Below are positions 45,035 through 56,359 of a DNA stretch of 64,000 nt, piece after piece. The DNA is from Anolis sagrei. Lineage: Eukaryota > Chordata > Lepidosauria > Squamata > Anolidae. Within the stretch, counting starts at the first letter, position 1. The number at the start of each line of letters is the position of its first letter. The notes under the pieces were generated by a model that worked only from the letters and a program-made list of their open reading frames with translations, was not told the DNA's origin and ran no database searches. The stretch spans positions 20,905,234 to 20,969,233 of the forward strand of contig NC_090028.1 in the NCBI RefSeq assembly GCF_037176765.1, in the 5' to 3' direction. The position numbers and the translations under genes are program-made.

Positions 45035-45223
45035 CTATTTCTTCACTTTGGCGTCGTAAGTGCCTGCGTGCTTGTAGGCGCCCACATAGCCGCTGTTGTC
45101 CACGATGTTCTCCCGCCCGCTCTTGCCTTTGCCCTTCCCGCTCTCGTCAAAGCGCTCCTTGTGGGAACCCGTGTACTTGGACGTGTCGGTGAGTCGCTCC
45201 ACGGCCCCCACAGACTTGGCTTT
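45035..45223 (-). CDS. TPPP3: TPPP3 coding exon 3 (last)
   Basis: Residues 115-176 from [19 protein letters not shown] to DAKVKK, with TAG at 45037-45035. The acceptor reads TTGGCAG/AAAGCC. The exon begins on a codon boundary. Confidence 0.95.
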   Translation of the reverse strand, partial: KAKSVGAVERLTDTSKYTGSHKERFDESGKGKGKSGRENIVDNSGYVGAYKHAGTYDAKVKK

Positions 45224-48200
45224 CTGCCAATGAAAAGGAGAACAGAAGTAGAGTCTGAACTATGCTTTCTTCAATACCCTACAACATGACCTGTGAACCC
45301 AGCTTCCACCTCACTTTTGCCTTTGCTATCTCAAGACGGAGACGGATCCCTACAACTTCCCATATAGCACCGATCTGCAGCTCTTATCAACCCACAGTCT
45401 GCAAAATCAATGTGGAGGGATAATGGGAGCTGCAGCCCAGTAATATCCAGAGGGTCATGTTATTCATTTACCCAACCTGTGGTCCGTGGACCACCAGTGG
45501 TCCCCAAGAACTGAAATATGGTCCTCAGCCTCACCATTACTACACTGTTGCAATGAGAGTGGCTGGTCTTGCAAAAGCTTATAGTGTCAATGCAACGGGG
45601 ATGTCGGGAGGAGAGAGGTTGACTACCCATGAAAGGGGTGTCTTTGTTTTTAGGCCTGTTCCTGGGGTTACTTGGGGCGCTGAGTCAAAAATTTGCATTG
45701 GATAGACCTCATCAGCTCTAGATTATTAAATGTAGTTTTCTGTGGGCGAGCAGATGGCGACTAGTGAATGGCATGTGTTCTGTATCAGAACACGTGATGT
45801 GGTTTATCCAATGCAATTTTCTGAATCCGCACCCCAAATAACCAAAGTGAATCTAAGTTGACGAAAAACTGATTTGTAACCCTTTTGGTATTAATGCTGG
45901 AGAGTGGTCCGTGGTCAAGTGTCCCTGGTCAAAAAAAGGTTGGGAACCACAGATCTAACCTATATTCTCCAGCATTTCACAGATAACTTGGACACATGTC
46001 GCTGAGCAACAGCAGAGTATGGACAGAAGGGGTGACGGAGGCAAAATGAAGGGAGAAGGTACAAAGAGGGAATACACCCAGTAGTACTATTTTAAGGAAG
46101 GATATCCTGAAATCTGTGTGCTAAGCACTGAGCCGACTGGGAAGAGCAAGATGCCTTCTCTACCTTCTGCTGTATTAATTATTTGTACTTTGAACTAAGT
46201 TTGTAGCAACTGAAGTAAGATGGTGCAGAACAGGAAGAGAGGTGAGTGGCCAGGTCCTTTTAAGAAAAAAATAAGAAAGTGGGACAGCAGGGAATTGACT
46301 GGGACTGACTCTGCCAAATTGGAGAGGTGGAAGGTATGCCAACCTTATATCACCTATTATTGACTGCAGCTGTGCTACTCAAAGTGGTGGCCCCTGGACC
46401 AGTGCTGGTCCCCAAGCCATTGACTGTTGATCCCTGGTTAAAGTCCAGGAAAGAAAAAATCATTGCCGTCAACGGGCACAAATATGGTGATGATCTGTAG
46501 CAGAAATGATTGCTGGTCCTCTACACCAAATAACTCAAGTCTTGCATGAACAAGACTTCTTTCCTTCTAAGTCTCCCTTATATGAACTCTACAGATTGAA
46601 CCCAGAGCTTACACTTGGCAAAATTTCAAAACAAAATCCCATTTTTTTTTGCAAACATTCCAAAACAAAATTATATATTTTGCAAAAAAATCCAAAAAAT
46701 ATAAACCCCTCACATTTTTTGCAAAAAAATCTAAAATGCAATACTACATTTTTTTGCAAAATATTCCAGCATAAAATCCCACATTTTGCAAAAATTCCAA
46801 AACAAAACCTCACATTTTGCATAAATGTAAAAGTGATATCCCATATTTTTTTTGCAAACATTCCAAAAGAAAACCTCACATGTTGCAAAAATTCCAAAAC
46901 AAAACCCCACATTCTGCAAAAATTCCAAAACCAAATTCCTCATTTTGCAAAAACTCCAGAACAAAACCCTCAACTAAGCTATTGCTTGCCTGACAAACAA
47001 ACTGGGGTGTGTCGCTAACTCCATACTCTGGATCATCCCCCCAAATATTTGAGTCCCACAGCAAGCGTTCTTTCCTTCTTTGCTCACCACCCACCCAAAG
47101 CACTTCATTTCTCACCGTGACGCCCACATTGGCTGGCTCTTTCCCTGCCACCAGTTTGCAGATAGATTCGTAGGCTTCCTCCTTGCTTTTGTCCTTAAAC
47201 CTCTTCGGGGCCAAATCCTCCAAGGCACTCTTGAACTCCTCATAGTTTATGACTCTGGCCGTCTTCCCCCTGGAATGGAAGGGGAACACAGAGTTCGGAG
47301 TTGGCGGGCTGGATATAGACCTGCCTTCACGGCTTGAGCCCATAATGGGGACAAAGTTGACATGAACAAGTTTAGGGTTACCATATTGTGAAGCTAAAAC
47401 AACCAAGCACAAGTATCAACGAATTACTGGCAGAGTTACAGACATCCAACGTACATACAACTCATAGTTAAGAACAGAAACGAGCCAAAAGAAACGAGCG
47501 GATTTTTAGTATATGTTACGTAGTAGTAGAATGTTGTGTACTGTCTTGATTTATTGTAAACTGTCTTTTCTATGTTGTTGTTCACCGCCACGAATCGCCC
47601 TAGGGCTGAGAGCGGCGGTTAATAAGTGCAAGTAATAAATAAATAATAATAAATAATAAAAGGAAGTGAGAGAAATGGACCCCTAAGAAAGGAAATCCAC
47701 TCCTGGAAGAGTTATCCTGCGGAAAAGGTGTCTCCATGAGGCTTTACCACCAATCCTTGTTGCCACAGGGGTATTAACACTTCCCTAGGCTATGGAGCCC
47801 CCGGTGGCGCAGCAATTTCAACTGCTGAGCTGCTGAACTTGCTGATCGAAAGGTCGCAGTTTCAAATCTGGGGAGTGGGTTAGGGTTAAGGAGATGGACT
47901 TAATATCAGGGGAAAATAACTGGTGCTTCTTACAGAGAGCAGTCAACCCTCCTGTTCAAGGAGCTCCACTGGCTGCCATTCATTTTCCAATCCCAATTCA
48001 AGGTGCAGGTTCTTACCTACAAAGCCCTGAACCGTTTGGGACCTGCCTACGTGTGTGACCGCATTTCTGTGTACGAACCTACACGATCTCTTTGATCATC
48101 TGGAGAGGCTCTGTTCACGCTCCCACCTCCTTTGCAGTCACAATTGGTGGGGACGAGGGAGAGGGCCTTCTCGGTGGTAGCCCCCTGAGTCTGGAATTCA

Positions 48201-49096
48201 CTTCCAAAACCATCCTTGAAGCCGCTATTAAGTGGAAAAAGATCTTATCTTCGTTCTTTTCCAATTTATTGTCTAGTATTCCTAGTAATAATGTTTCTGG
48301 CTTTAGATCAAATTTTATCTTAAGCATTTTTTCTATCGTTTTATGTATTTGGGTCCAGTAATTTTTAATTTTTCCGCAGTTCCACCACATATGGATAAAT
48401 TTGCCTTTTTCTTTTCCATATTTCCAACATAAGTTCTTTGTTTTGTTTTTGGAGATCTTTGCAAGTATCTCTGGCGTTGAGTACCACCTGTAAAAGATTT
48501 TGTACCAGCTTTCTTTAAAGTCCGTGGTGTACGTGTATTTTATTTTTTTGTGCCAGATTTCTTCCCAATCAGTTAGAGGTATAGATTGGCTTATATCCTT
48601 TGACCAGTTTATCATATTGGTTTTTATTAGTTCAGTTTCTGTGGCCCATGATAGGAGTTGATTATAGATTTTCCTTATGATTTTTGTTTCTGTGTCTAAT
48701 ATTTTGTCCCAAATATTTTGTCTTTTTTGTTTCGAAGCCTGCTCTGCTATCTATCTTATAATTTTCCTTAATCTGGTGATTTAAGTTCTATTTCTTGTCC
48801 TCTAATTTTCAGTAACTGATTATAGGTCAGCCATATATTTCGTGGGACTTCTATTTTATGGTAGGCTTCATTAGGAGAAAACCACATCGGTGTTCTTTGG
48901 TATAGTTTATCTTTATATTTACTCCACGTGTGGATAAGTGCGGCTCTTATCGGGTTGTTCCGGAGTATTGAGTATTTTATTGATGTTTTGTGTATTGATG
49001 TTTGTTTACTGATGTATTTTGGGCTTGGTCTCATGTAAGCCGCACCAAGTCCCTTGGGGAGATGGTAGCAGGGTACAAATAAAGATGATGATGGTG

Positions 49097-49134
<38 letters not shown>

Positions 49135-51321
49135 AACATTTACCTTTACGTTATGCTATTCAAAGTTAAAAAAAACATTTATATTTGGCTGGAGTAAAAT
49201 GTACCTGATCCGACTTTCATAGAAATTCTATGTAGTGGGTCTGCAGTGAGTTAAAATCCTTGTGCTGCTGCTTACCTGAAGGTTTGTGGGAGGTACACAT
49301 TGAAAAGGAACTTTTCCAAGATCTGCTTAGATTGAGAGAGGGGTATCTTCTTTTTTTAAAGGAAATATTCCCTTAAAGATAAATAGGGGACTAATTCATG
49401 GATTGGGCATTTGGCTGATTCAGCCCAAGTACTTTGTTTTACAAGGAAACTCTTGACAGCTTGAAGCAATGTGCCTCGTTGCCAGAAACCAAAAGGCCTA
49501 AAACTCTCAAACAGCAGCTGACATTAAGCAGAGAAACAGTGCAAGAGTCTCTGCCAATATTGCTGAATCAAAGCTGGACAGCACCACCGTGCCACATACG
49601 CTCCGTTGCCCCAGAAGCACAGATGTGATCTGCAGCGATGCCAAATTAAAGCTGGCACTGATGCAAGGAAATGAATGTTTGTTTGTTTGCACAGCTATTA
49701 TTTAGTGCAGAAACACAAGCACAACCCACTGTGGCAGATCCGGGGGCCCATTTTCCTCTTCCAGGACCTTCTGGGGGTTCAACACAGTCAAATGCTCAGA
49801 ATGAAAAAAGGGAGCAGCTCAAGTTCACTGGAAATCCACTTCAAGTTTTTAATAAGTGGTGTTTTCCTTTATGCTAAATCAGTGTTTCTTAACCTGAGGG
49901 TCGGGACCTCTGGGGGGGTCACGATGGGGGCATCAGAGGGGTTACCAAATATCAGTATTTTCTGTTGGTCATAGGAGTTCTGTGTGGGAAGTTTGTCCCA
50001 ATTCTATCATTGGTGGGGTTCAGAATGCTCTTTGATTGTGGATGAGCTATAAATCCCAGCAACTACAACTCCCAAATGTCAAGCTCTATTTCCCCCAAAC
50101 TCCACCAGTGTTCACATTTGTGCATATTGAGTATTCATGCCAAGTATGGTCCAGATCCATCTCTGCTTGAGTCCACAGTGCTCTCTGGATGTAAGTGAAC
50201 TACAACTCCAAAACTCAAGGTCAATGCCCAGTATTTTATGTTGGTCATGGGAGTCCTGTGTGCCAAATTTAGTTCAATTTCACGTTGGTGGAGTTCTCTT
50301 TGATTGTAGGTTAACTATAAATCCCAGCAACTACAACTCCCAAATGACCAAATCAATCCCCTCCCCAAACCCACCAATATTTGGAATTTGGGTATTTTGG
50401 GTATTTGTGCCAAATTTGGTCTAGTTACCTGGAAGATGTTTTTTTTAAAAAAAAAAAATCAGAACACTTTTCAATTTTTTAAAAAATTGTGTCAAGTGAA
50501 TTGAGAATATACTGCAAGTCACTTCTGGTATGAGAAAATCAGCCGTCTGCAAGGACGTTGCCCAGAGTACACCCAGATATGTTACCATCTGGAGCTTACA
50601 GACAGGAGCTCACCTTGTCTCATGGATTCGAACTGTAGACCTTCAAGTCAGCAGCTCAGCCAGCACAAGGGTTTAACCAATTGGTCCACCGCAGCTCTTC
50701 TTGCAGATTCAGGGATGTGGTTTCCTTGAATCAATGCATCCATTTGTAATGCCATCTTCCTCTTTTCCTACAGGTTTCTGACTTTGCAAGTATTATTGTC
50801 TTTTCTAGGGAGTCACGTCTTCTTATGATATGCCCAAAATACAACAACCTCAGCTGGGTCATCTGGCTTCTAGGAAGAGTTTGAGCTTGATTTATTCTGG
50901 GTCTCCCACCTTTTTTCTCCCTTTCACATTACCCATTATGGCTCAGCAGCAGACAATTCCACAATATATGGTTTGAACTCATAATAAGGGATTTCCTGCC
51001 TTGATATTCCAGGATATAGGGCTGTGTAAAAGGGCCCTTAGAGTCAGATTGTGGGCTTTCCTGGGATTCATTCCGATACACCACCACTTTACTTACCTTT
51101 CTTGTAAACTATGGGGCGGGAGTAGATACTTACTTCACCTTGCTGAAGACGATATCCACGTCGGTGCCCGTGACCCCTTTGCCATCAATGACTTTGCAAT
51201 CTTTGCACAGCTTGGCCCAGTTCTTGCCATTCATTTCCTGGCCCGTAGCTTTGGTATCTCCATATATGGCAAATTTCCGGAAACTCTCCTCCAATGAGGC
51301 CATGTCTACGCTCTCTGCCAT
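45035..51321 (-). CDS. TPPP3: TPPP3, tubulin polymerization-promoting protein family (three coding exons)
   Basis: The exons join to 176 residues, the length of human TPPP3 as I recall. Motifs in order: [49 protein letters not shown] (exon junction), [74 protein letters not shown] proteins bind and bundle microtubules in the cytosol. TPPP3 lacks the long disordered N-terminal tail of TPPP1, and this protein also starts at the core. The C-terminal [14 protein letters not shown] zone is the conserved p25-alpha end. Exon lengths 188, 154 and 189 give 177 codons with matching phases, so it looks intact. TPPP2 is less likely given the near identity to TPPP3 at the [14 protein letters not shown] and [12 protein letters not shown] motifs. 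Confidence 0.95.
45470..45955. mobile_element. hAT-type non-autonomous element in TPPP3 intron
   Basis: The left end 'cccaacctgtggtccgtgg' mirrors the right end '...aaaaggttgggaaccaca'. Inside, 'gtggtccgtggtcaa' repeats near the right end. A diverged one-ended relative lies near 46372-46440 ('ggtggcccctggaccagtg'). Confidence 0.7.
46615..46975. repeat. About 31-bp A-rich minisatellite
   Basis: Roughly twelve diverged units of the form 'ccacattttgcaaaaattcc' + 'aaaacaaaac'. It lies in TPPP3 intron 2-3, about 140 bp downstream of coding exon 2. Open frames in it are only a product of repetition. Confidence 0.85.
47116..47269 (-). CDS. TPPP3: TPPP3 coding exon 2
   Basis: Completes Lys63 and encodes residues 64-114: [50 protein letters not shown]. 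The acceptor is TTCCATTCCAG/GGGG and the donor is GTCACG/GTGAGA. Confidence 0.95.
47437..47650 (+). mobile_element. Two short repeat tails
   Basis: 47437-47520 resembles one end of the TIR element at 42909-43311 ('catacaactcatagttaag'). 47570-47650 is a LINE/SINE 3' end ('ccctagggctgagagcggcg', then (AATA)n). Both are fragments. Confidence 0.5.
47793..47927 (+). mobile_element. Internally deleted Sauria-type SINE
   Basis: It has a tRNA-like head 'gagcccccggtggcgcagca' and 'gctgaacttgctgatcgaaa', then a jump to the BovB-like end 'cttaatatcaggggaaaa'. The middle part of the family is missing. Confidence 0.7.
47930..49135 (+). mobile_element. L2-like LINE with an L1 ORF2 fragment inside
   Basis: The plus strand has L2-like text at 47930-48210 ([39 protein letters not shown]) and its 3' end at about 48970-49135 with (ATT)n. 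Between them the minus strand carries L1 ORF2 C-terminal text in two frames: [56 protein letters not shown], and upstream [20 protein letters not shown]. No poly(A) or duplication marks the L1 edges and part of the L2 ORF is missing. Confidence 0.8.
49136..49879. other. No gene seen; TPPP3 intron
   Basis: No repeat family or exon is recognised. Confidence 0.6.
49880..50430 (+). mobile_element. SPIN-like hAT element, right end missing
   Basis: It starts CAGTGTTTCTTAACCTGAGG and runs through the same interior as 161-800. Similarity stops near 50430, before an A/T-rich run. Confidence 0.75.
50487..50700 (-). mobile_element. ACA-SINE2-like SINE, diverged
   Basis: Reversed, from 'ttgtgtcaagtgaattgaga' to the head 'aaccaattggtccaccgcag'. 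It is older than the copies with clear duplications. Confidence 0.8.
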
Positions 51322-51327
51322 GATGCT
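51134..51327 (-). CDS. TPPP3: TPPP3 coding exon 1 with start codon
   Basis: The coding part is 51134-51321: residues 1-62 and two bases of codon 63. ATG is at 51321-51319. Six untranslated bases separate it from an acceptor (TTCTTTACAG/AGCATC), so a further 5' UTR exon must exist upstream. The donor is [23 protein letters not shown] has a second in-frame Met at residue 7; the first is chosen because it matches the usual TPPP3 N-terminus. Confidence 0.95.
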
Positions 51328-51577
51328 CTGTAAAGAACAGGAGCAGCAAATGCTCAGATGCAGGCAATGGAGGTTGCAGGTGCTTCAATATACACACTTT
51401 GGAAAGGCTGGAGATGTCACTAGTAATGAAAGGAAGCAACAGGAGGCCATGGACTCCCCAAACAACAATACTGTCCCCACAAAAGACATTTTCCTTTAGC
51501 CATTAGATTTGTAGCATTGCAAAGAGTGAGACACTGGGCCCTTTCACGTTACACTACTAATGATTCCACTATAATTT

Positions 51578-51655
51578 ATTATTTATTTATTTACTGTATT
51601 TATGCCCCACCCTCTCTCACTCCGTGGCTTACAAATAGGCAACAATTCAATGCTG
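51578..51655 (-). mobile_element. L2-like 3' tail fragment
   Basis: 'ttatttatttactgtattta' and 'cgtggcttacaaataggca' in reverse orientation. Confidence 0.6.
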
Positions 51656-51659
51656 CACA

Positions 51660-52640
51660 TTTGCCACCACCCCCAAAACCCACCTCAAAATGATCTTTGG
51701 CCTCGTTCCTTCTTCCTCAAACTTTATCAGTTCCCATATGCATCCTGGACAAAGAAGTCCCATGAAACCCATCCAAAAATGCCCCCAATCTCTCTCTTCT
51801 TCCTCCTCCTGAAGCTGTATCAGTTCTCATATGCATCCTGGGCAAGGAAGACCCCCAAATCCCACCCCAAAGGAACTCTCTGTCTCTCTCTTCCCTCAAA
51901 TGCTATCAGTTCTCAAATTGCCCCCCAAAACCCACCACAAAATGACCTCCAATCGCTCTCTTCTTCTTGCTCCTGAAGCTTTATCAGTTCCCATGTGCAT
52001 CCTGTACAAGGAAATCCCTCAAAACCCACTCCAAAATGCCCCAAGTATCATTCTGTTTACTATCTGACAAGATTTATCAGTTCTCATATGCATCCTGGGC
52101 ACGGGAGCCCCCCAAAACCCATCCAAAAATGCACCAAATCACTCTTCTTTGTCCTGAAACTCTATCAGTTCCATGTGCATCCTGGGCAAGGAAGACCTCC
52201 CGAAACCCACCGCAAAGGAACTCTCTGTCTCTCTCTTCCCCCAAATGTTATCACTTCTCACATTTGCCCCCCAAAATGACCCCCCAATCACTCTCTTCTT
52301 CTTGCTCCTGAAGTTTTATCAGTTCCCACGTGCATCCTGTGCAAGGAAGTCCCTCGAAACCCACCCCAAAATGCTCCTAATATCTTTCTCTTTGATATCT
52401 AATAAGATTTATCAGTTTCCATATGCATCCTGGGCAAGGGAGCCCCCTGAAACCCATCCAAAAATGCACCAAATCACTCTCCTTCATCCTGAAACTTTAT
52501 CATCTTCCATGTGCATCCTGAGCAAGGAAGACCCCACAAAACCCACTCCACAGGAACTCTCGGTCTCTCACCATCCAAATGTTATCGGTTCTCACATTTG
52601 CCCCCACAGTCCCACCCAAAAACTCCCACGGCTGTATTTT
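51660..52640. repeat. About 70-bp minisatellite with a ~345-bp higher-order period
   Basis: The units centre on 'tatcagttcccatatgcatc' + 'ctgggcaaggaag' + 'ccaccccaaaatg'. The marker 'ggaactctctgtctctctct' recurs near 51870 and 52217 and, diverged, near 52552, showing a higher-order unit of about five basic repeats. It lies about 330 bp upstream of TPPP3 coding exon 1, in intron 1. Confidence 0.9.
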
Positions 52641-52932
52641 ATGACATCCTGGAGTTGGGCGTCACTAGAGTTTTCTGAGAATTCAAAATGCCCCTCATTG
52701 AACTGCAAATTCCAGCATTCCATGGGATGGATCTGTACCAGTCAACATGGAATAACAGTATTATAATAAATGTCATAGCATATAAGGGTTACAGTAGAAT
52801 GAAATTGGCTATCAAATGTTTAATATTACCTAAAGTTCTTAGATTTGCTGAGTTCATATTCCTTTGTTAATGTTACCTGCTCCTTCTATTTGGGTGGCTA
52901 AACTCTAGTTCTGTTTTGTGTGTGTGTGTGTG

Positions 52933-53152
52933 TCAGGAGCGACTTGAGAAACTGCGAGTCGCCTCTGGTGTGAGAAAATTGGCCGTCTGCAAGGACGTTG
53001 CCCAGGGGATACCTGGATGTTTTTGATGTTTTACCCTCCTTGTGGGAGGCTTCTCTCATGTCTCCACATGGGTAGTTGGAGCTGACAGAGGGAGCTCATC
53101 CACGCTCTCCCCGGATTGGAACCTGTGACCTGTTGATTTGCACCACTGGGAT
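52933..53152 (-). mobile_element. ACA-SINE2-like SINE with (GT)n end
   Basis: A (GT)n run at 52917-52934 leads into 'tcaggagcgacttgagaaac'. The head is shortened at 'tgatttgcaccactgggatt'. Confidence 0.8.
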
Positions 53153-54228
53153 TCTAAATGCACAACTGGAATTGAGCAATTATGATCAACGATTGTAAAT
53201 CTTACAGAACTAAAGCTTCCACAGAAGGCTGGTCAACCAATGAGGCCCACCATACTCAGCATAGCATGCACAGCATCTCTGAGCTCCAGCTTGCCAACCC
53301 TAGCTGATTGCTCCTGCCCAGGGCCCCCATTTCCCACCCGGCATGAACGCAGCCCTTGGGAAATGCTGCCCGTCTCCCCTTGCCCCATGCTTCTTCCTCT
53401 GGCGCCTTGCCAGGATCCACCCAGGCCCAGGGCCGCCAAATGGGGCACCAGCCAACCTGGGGGTTTGCCAGGTCCACCTTAGTTACAGCCCGACATCAAA
53501 CACAAACAGGCTTGTGGGCTTGGCTGCTGGGGTGGCCACAGTTTGTGTTGCCCAGCGACTGTTGCTAGGGGTGGGTTGTGCAAATTGGACCCTGCCGTTG
53601 CCGTGGGGAGGGTGGTGTGGATTAGCATTGACACCACAGAAACACACATGTGTGCAAAATGTAGATCAAGTTCACTCTTGGAAGTGAGCAAAATGAGACT
53701 TGGGCCTCACAAGTTAATCAGCAGGTGACGGATCGCGCCACTTGTAGAAGCACCTGGAGAAAAGCAGAGCACTCTCAGACCTTCCCTATTTCAAGTTATA
53801 GCTGGTATGACTTTTTACTTCCCACATAAAGTTTGTGTCCCTAACTAATTGTGGACATGGTCCTGATTGGCTATAAAAACAGAAAAGATTCCATATTAAC
53901 CGCAAGATGTGAAGCCACAACCAGTCAAGGTTCCCTTTGATCTGTGGGTGACTGACTTGGGAAAGTTATTCTTTTGGGATGATAATTCTCAGAATTCCCA
54001 GTGATGCATGCTGGCTGGGAAAGTCTAGAGGCAGAAATTCCGGGACCAACAGGTCTGTATGTGGCCCTCTTCTGAAGTCCCGGGATTTTTTGCCCCTGCT
54101 TAAAATCCGTGATTCAGTGCTGTCTGGAAGCGCCCTGAGATTGGTCGGCAAAACAAAAGTGATATTGTGAGTGGAATTCAGAGAACTATTCATTGAAAAG
54201 TCAACACGTTATACCACAAAAAGAGACT
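53153..54228. other. No gene seen; moderately GC-rich intron sequence
   Basis: 53230-53640 is GC-rich with open frames on both strands, but none has a recognisable domain or splice context. The rest is unassigned. Confidence 0.5.
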
Positions 54229-55270
54229 GGGTTGTTGTAGGTTTTTTAGGCCTATATGGCCACGTTCTAGAGACATTTCTCCTGACGTTTCGCCTGCATC
54301 TATGGCAAGCATCCTCAGAGTAGTGAGGTCTGTTGGAACTAGGAAAAGGGGGTTTATATATCTGTGGAATGACCAGGGTGGGACAAAGGACTCTTGTCTG
54401 CTGGAGCTAGGTGTGAATGTTTCAACTGACCACCTTGATTAGCATTTGATTGCCTGGCAGTGCCTGGAGCAATCTTTTGTTGAGAGGTGATTAGATGTCC
54501 TTGTTTGTTTCCTCTCTGTTGTTGTGCTGTTCTAATTTTAGAGTTTTTTAGTACTGGTAGCCAGATTTTGTTCATTTTCATGGTTTCCTTCTTTCTGTTG
54601 AAATTGTCCACATGCTTGTGGATTTCAATGGCTTCTCTGTGTAGTCTGACATGGTGGTTGTTTATTTATTTATTTCGGTTACTTCTACCCCGCCCTTCTC
54701 ACCCCAGAGGGGGACTCAGGGCAGCTTACAAAGGCACAATTCGATGCCGGCATCAACATAACAGTAGAATAAAAACAATATAGCAACAATTAAACAATTA
54801 ACAATCAGTTTCTGCACTGCAACAATAAAACCAATAAAACCGATTTCACCTAATTAACGCTCAGCGTTCGCCATCTCATAGTCCAAATTCCAATTCCACT
54901 TTGTCAGTCCTGTCAGTCCTAGTCGTCCAATTGTCTTTATCTTGTTGTCAGATTGCCCGAAGGCCTGGTCCCACAACCACGTTTTTAATTTCCTCCTGAA
55001 GAAGAGGAGGGATGTTGATGACCTAATTTCCCCCGGGAGTGAGTTCCATAGGTGAGGGGCCACCACTGAGAAGGCCCTGCTCCTCGTCCCCACCAACCTC
55101 ACTTGTGATAGCGGTGGGGTCGAGAGCAGGGCCTCCCCAGATGATCTCAAACTCCAAGGTGGGACGTAGAGGGAGATGCGTTCGGACATCCAGAATTTCT
55201 GTGTTCTCAAATAATATACTGTGTCCAGGTTGGTTCATCAGGTGCTCTGCTATGGCTGACTTGGGTGATG
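54229..55270 (-). mobile_element. Penelope-like element copy split by an L2-like LINE
   Basis: The terminal region with a hammerhead-like core (54284-54318) and 'gatatataaacc' (reversed) is followed by the end of the GIY-YIG ORF (MDNFNRKKETMKMNKIWLPV). An L2-like LINE (54660-55190; minus frame ERISLYVPPWSLRSSGEALL, FSVVAPHLWNSLPGEIRSST) splits it, and Penelope text resumes at 55190-55270. Confidence 0.8.
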
Positions 55271-56038
55271 GTTGGAGTTTTTATGTAGATAGATATCTAT
55301 CTCTGTGTGTGGGTTTTCGACAATACACAATAAGAGTTTGTAAACCACAGTTTCTGCTAACTATAGTTGGAAACAGTGTCTGATTTAGCAAGATCAAGTT
55401 TTGGACATCATTCTGCCACCATGAAAACCAAGACGAATGTAAGGAGCTGAATGTTGCCAAGAAAAAAAAAGTTGAGAGCAGACAGGTCATCGAATTGACC
55501 CTGATTTGCCTGTCATACCTTTGCAAGTTGGAAACCTGCCTGGGGTTATTTTCAAAACCACGGTCGGTGTGAATGATGGATTTGGTGCCATGTCTGCATT
55601 GAGACAGAGCATTGTATGAACATGCCTAGTGTTGCCAGTGCAATTTGTGTATGTTTGTTTGTGTATGTATCCAAGACCTTTGGAGAGGGTGCAACTAACC
55701 GACTGGGTGCGATGCCTGAGCTGGTTAGGCTTTGCGGTGAAAGAATCCCTGTGATACTTGTGCAACGCTTGAGCAAATACCTTGAGCAACTGTGGAAACG
55801 CGGAACAGAAGAAACGTTCTGAATAAATATGGGGATTAAGAGTTGCTTCTCTCTACCTGGCTGCTTCACAGTCTTATATGTCAGTCTTGTTTGCTGTGAC
55901 TTCCATGGTGTTGCCTGCCATAAACATGGCCAGTTGGAAGAACAGGTGAGCATGCCAAAAATGCAAAAGAGCATCTCTCCCCTGGACTAGAAGCAGGGGC
56001 CTTAACAGTAAAGAGCACAAGAAACACGTGTCCCTGAC
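55271..56038. other. No gene seen; TPPP3 intron 1
   Basis: No repeat family or exon is recognised. Confidence 0.6.
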
Positions 56039-56050
56039 ACAACTGTTACT

Positions 56051-56261
56051 AGGTTCTTGTAGGTTTTTTCGGGCTATATGGCCATGTTCTAGAGGCATTT
56101 CTCCTGACGTTTCGCCTGCATCTATGGCAAGCATCCTCAGAGGTGGATGCTTGCCATAGATGCAGGCGAAACGTCAGGAGAAATGCCTCTAGAACATGGC
56201 CATATGGCCCGAAAAAACCTACAAGAACCTAGTGATTCCAGCCATGAAAGCCTTCGACAAT
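56051..56261. mobile_element. 211-bp inverted Penelope-like insertion with 12-bp duplications
   Basis: Two 88-bp arms with a single mismatch face each other around TCAGAGGT; both are the Penelope-like terminal region. The left arm holds a full hammerhead-like core on the minus strand (56106-56140). An exact duplication ACAACTGTTACT lies at 56039-56050 and 56262-56273. No coding part is present. Confidence 0.9.
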
Positions 56262-56359
56262 ACAACTGTTACTGTTTGGGACTGCAAGCTTGGGCCCATC
56301 CAGGTGTTTTGGACTTCAACTCCCACAATTCCACACTACCCAAGTCTCTAGTCCTGAAT

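Noticed and set aside
46506-47018. A 170-codon plus-strand frame
   Set aside because: Most of it is the 31-bp minisatellite; the frame stays open because the units lack stops.
51602-52766. Several overlapping plus-strand frames of 94-197 codons
   Set aside because: They come from the 70-bp minisatellite upstream of TPPP3 coding exon 1.
53230-53690. Possible GC-rich exon in TPPP3 intron 1
   Set aside because: Open frames on both strands have no recognisable domain, and no convincing splice sites frame them.
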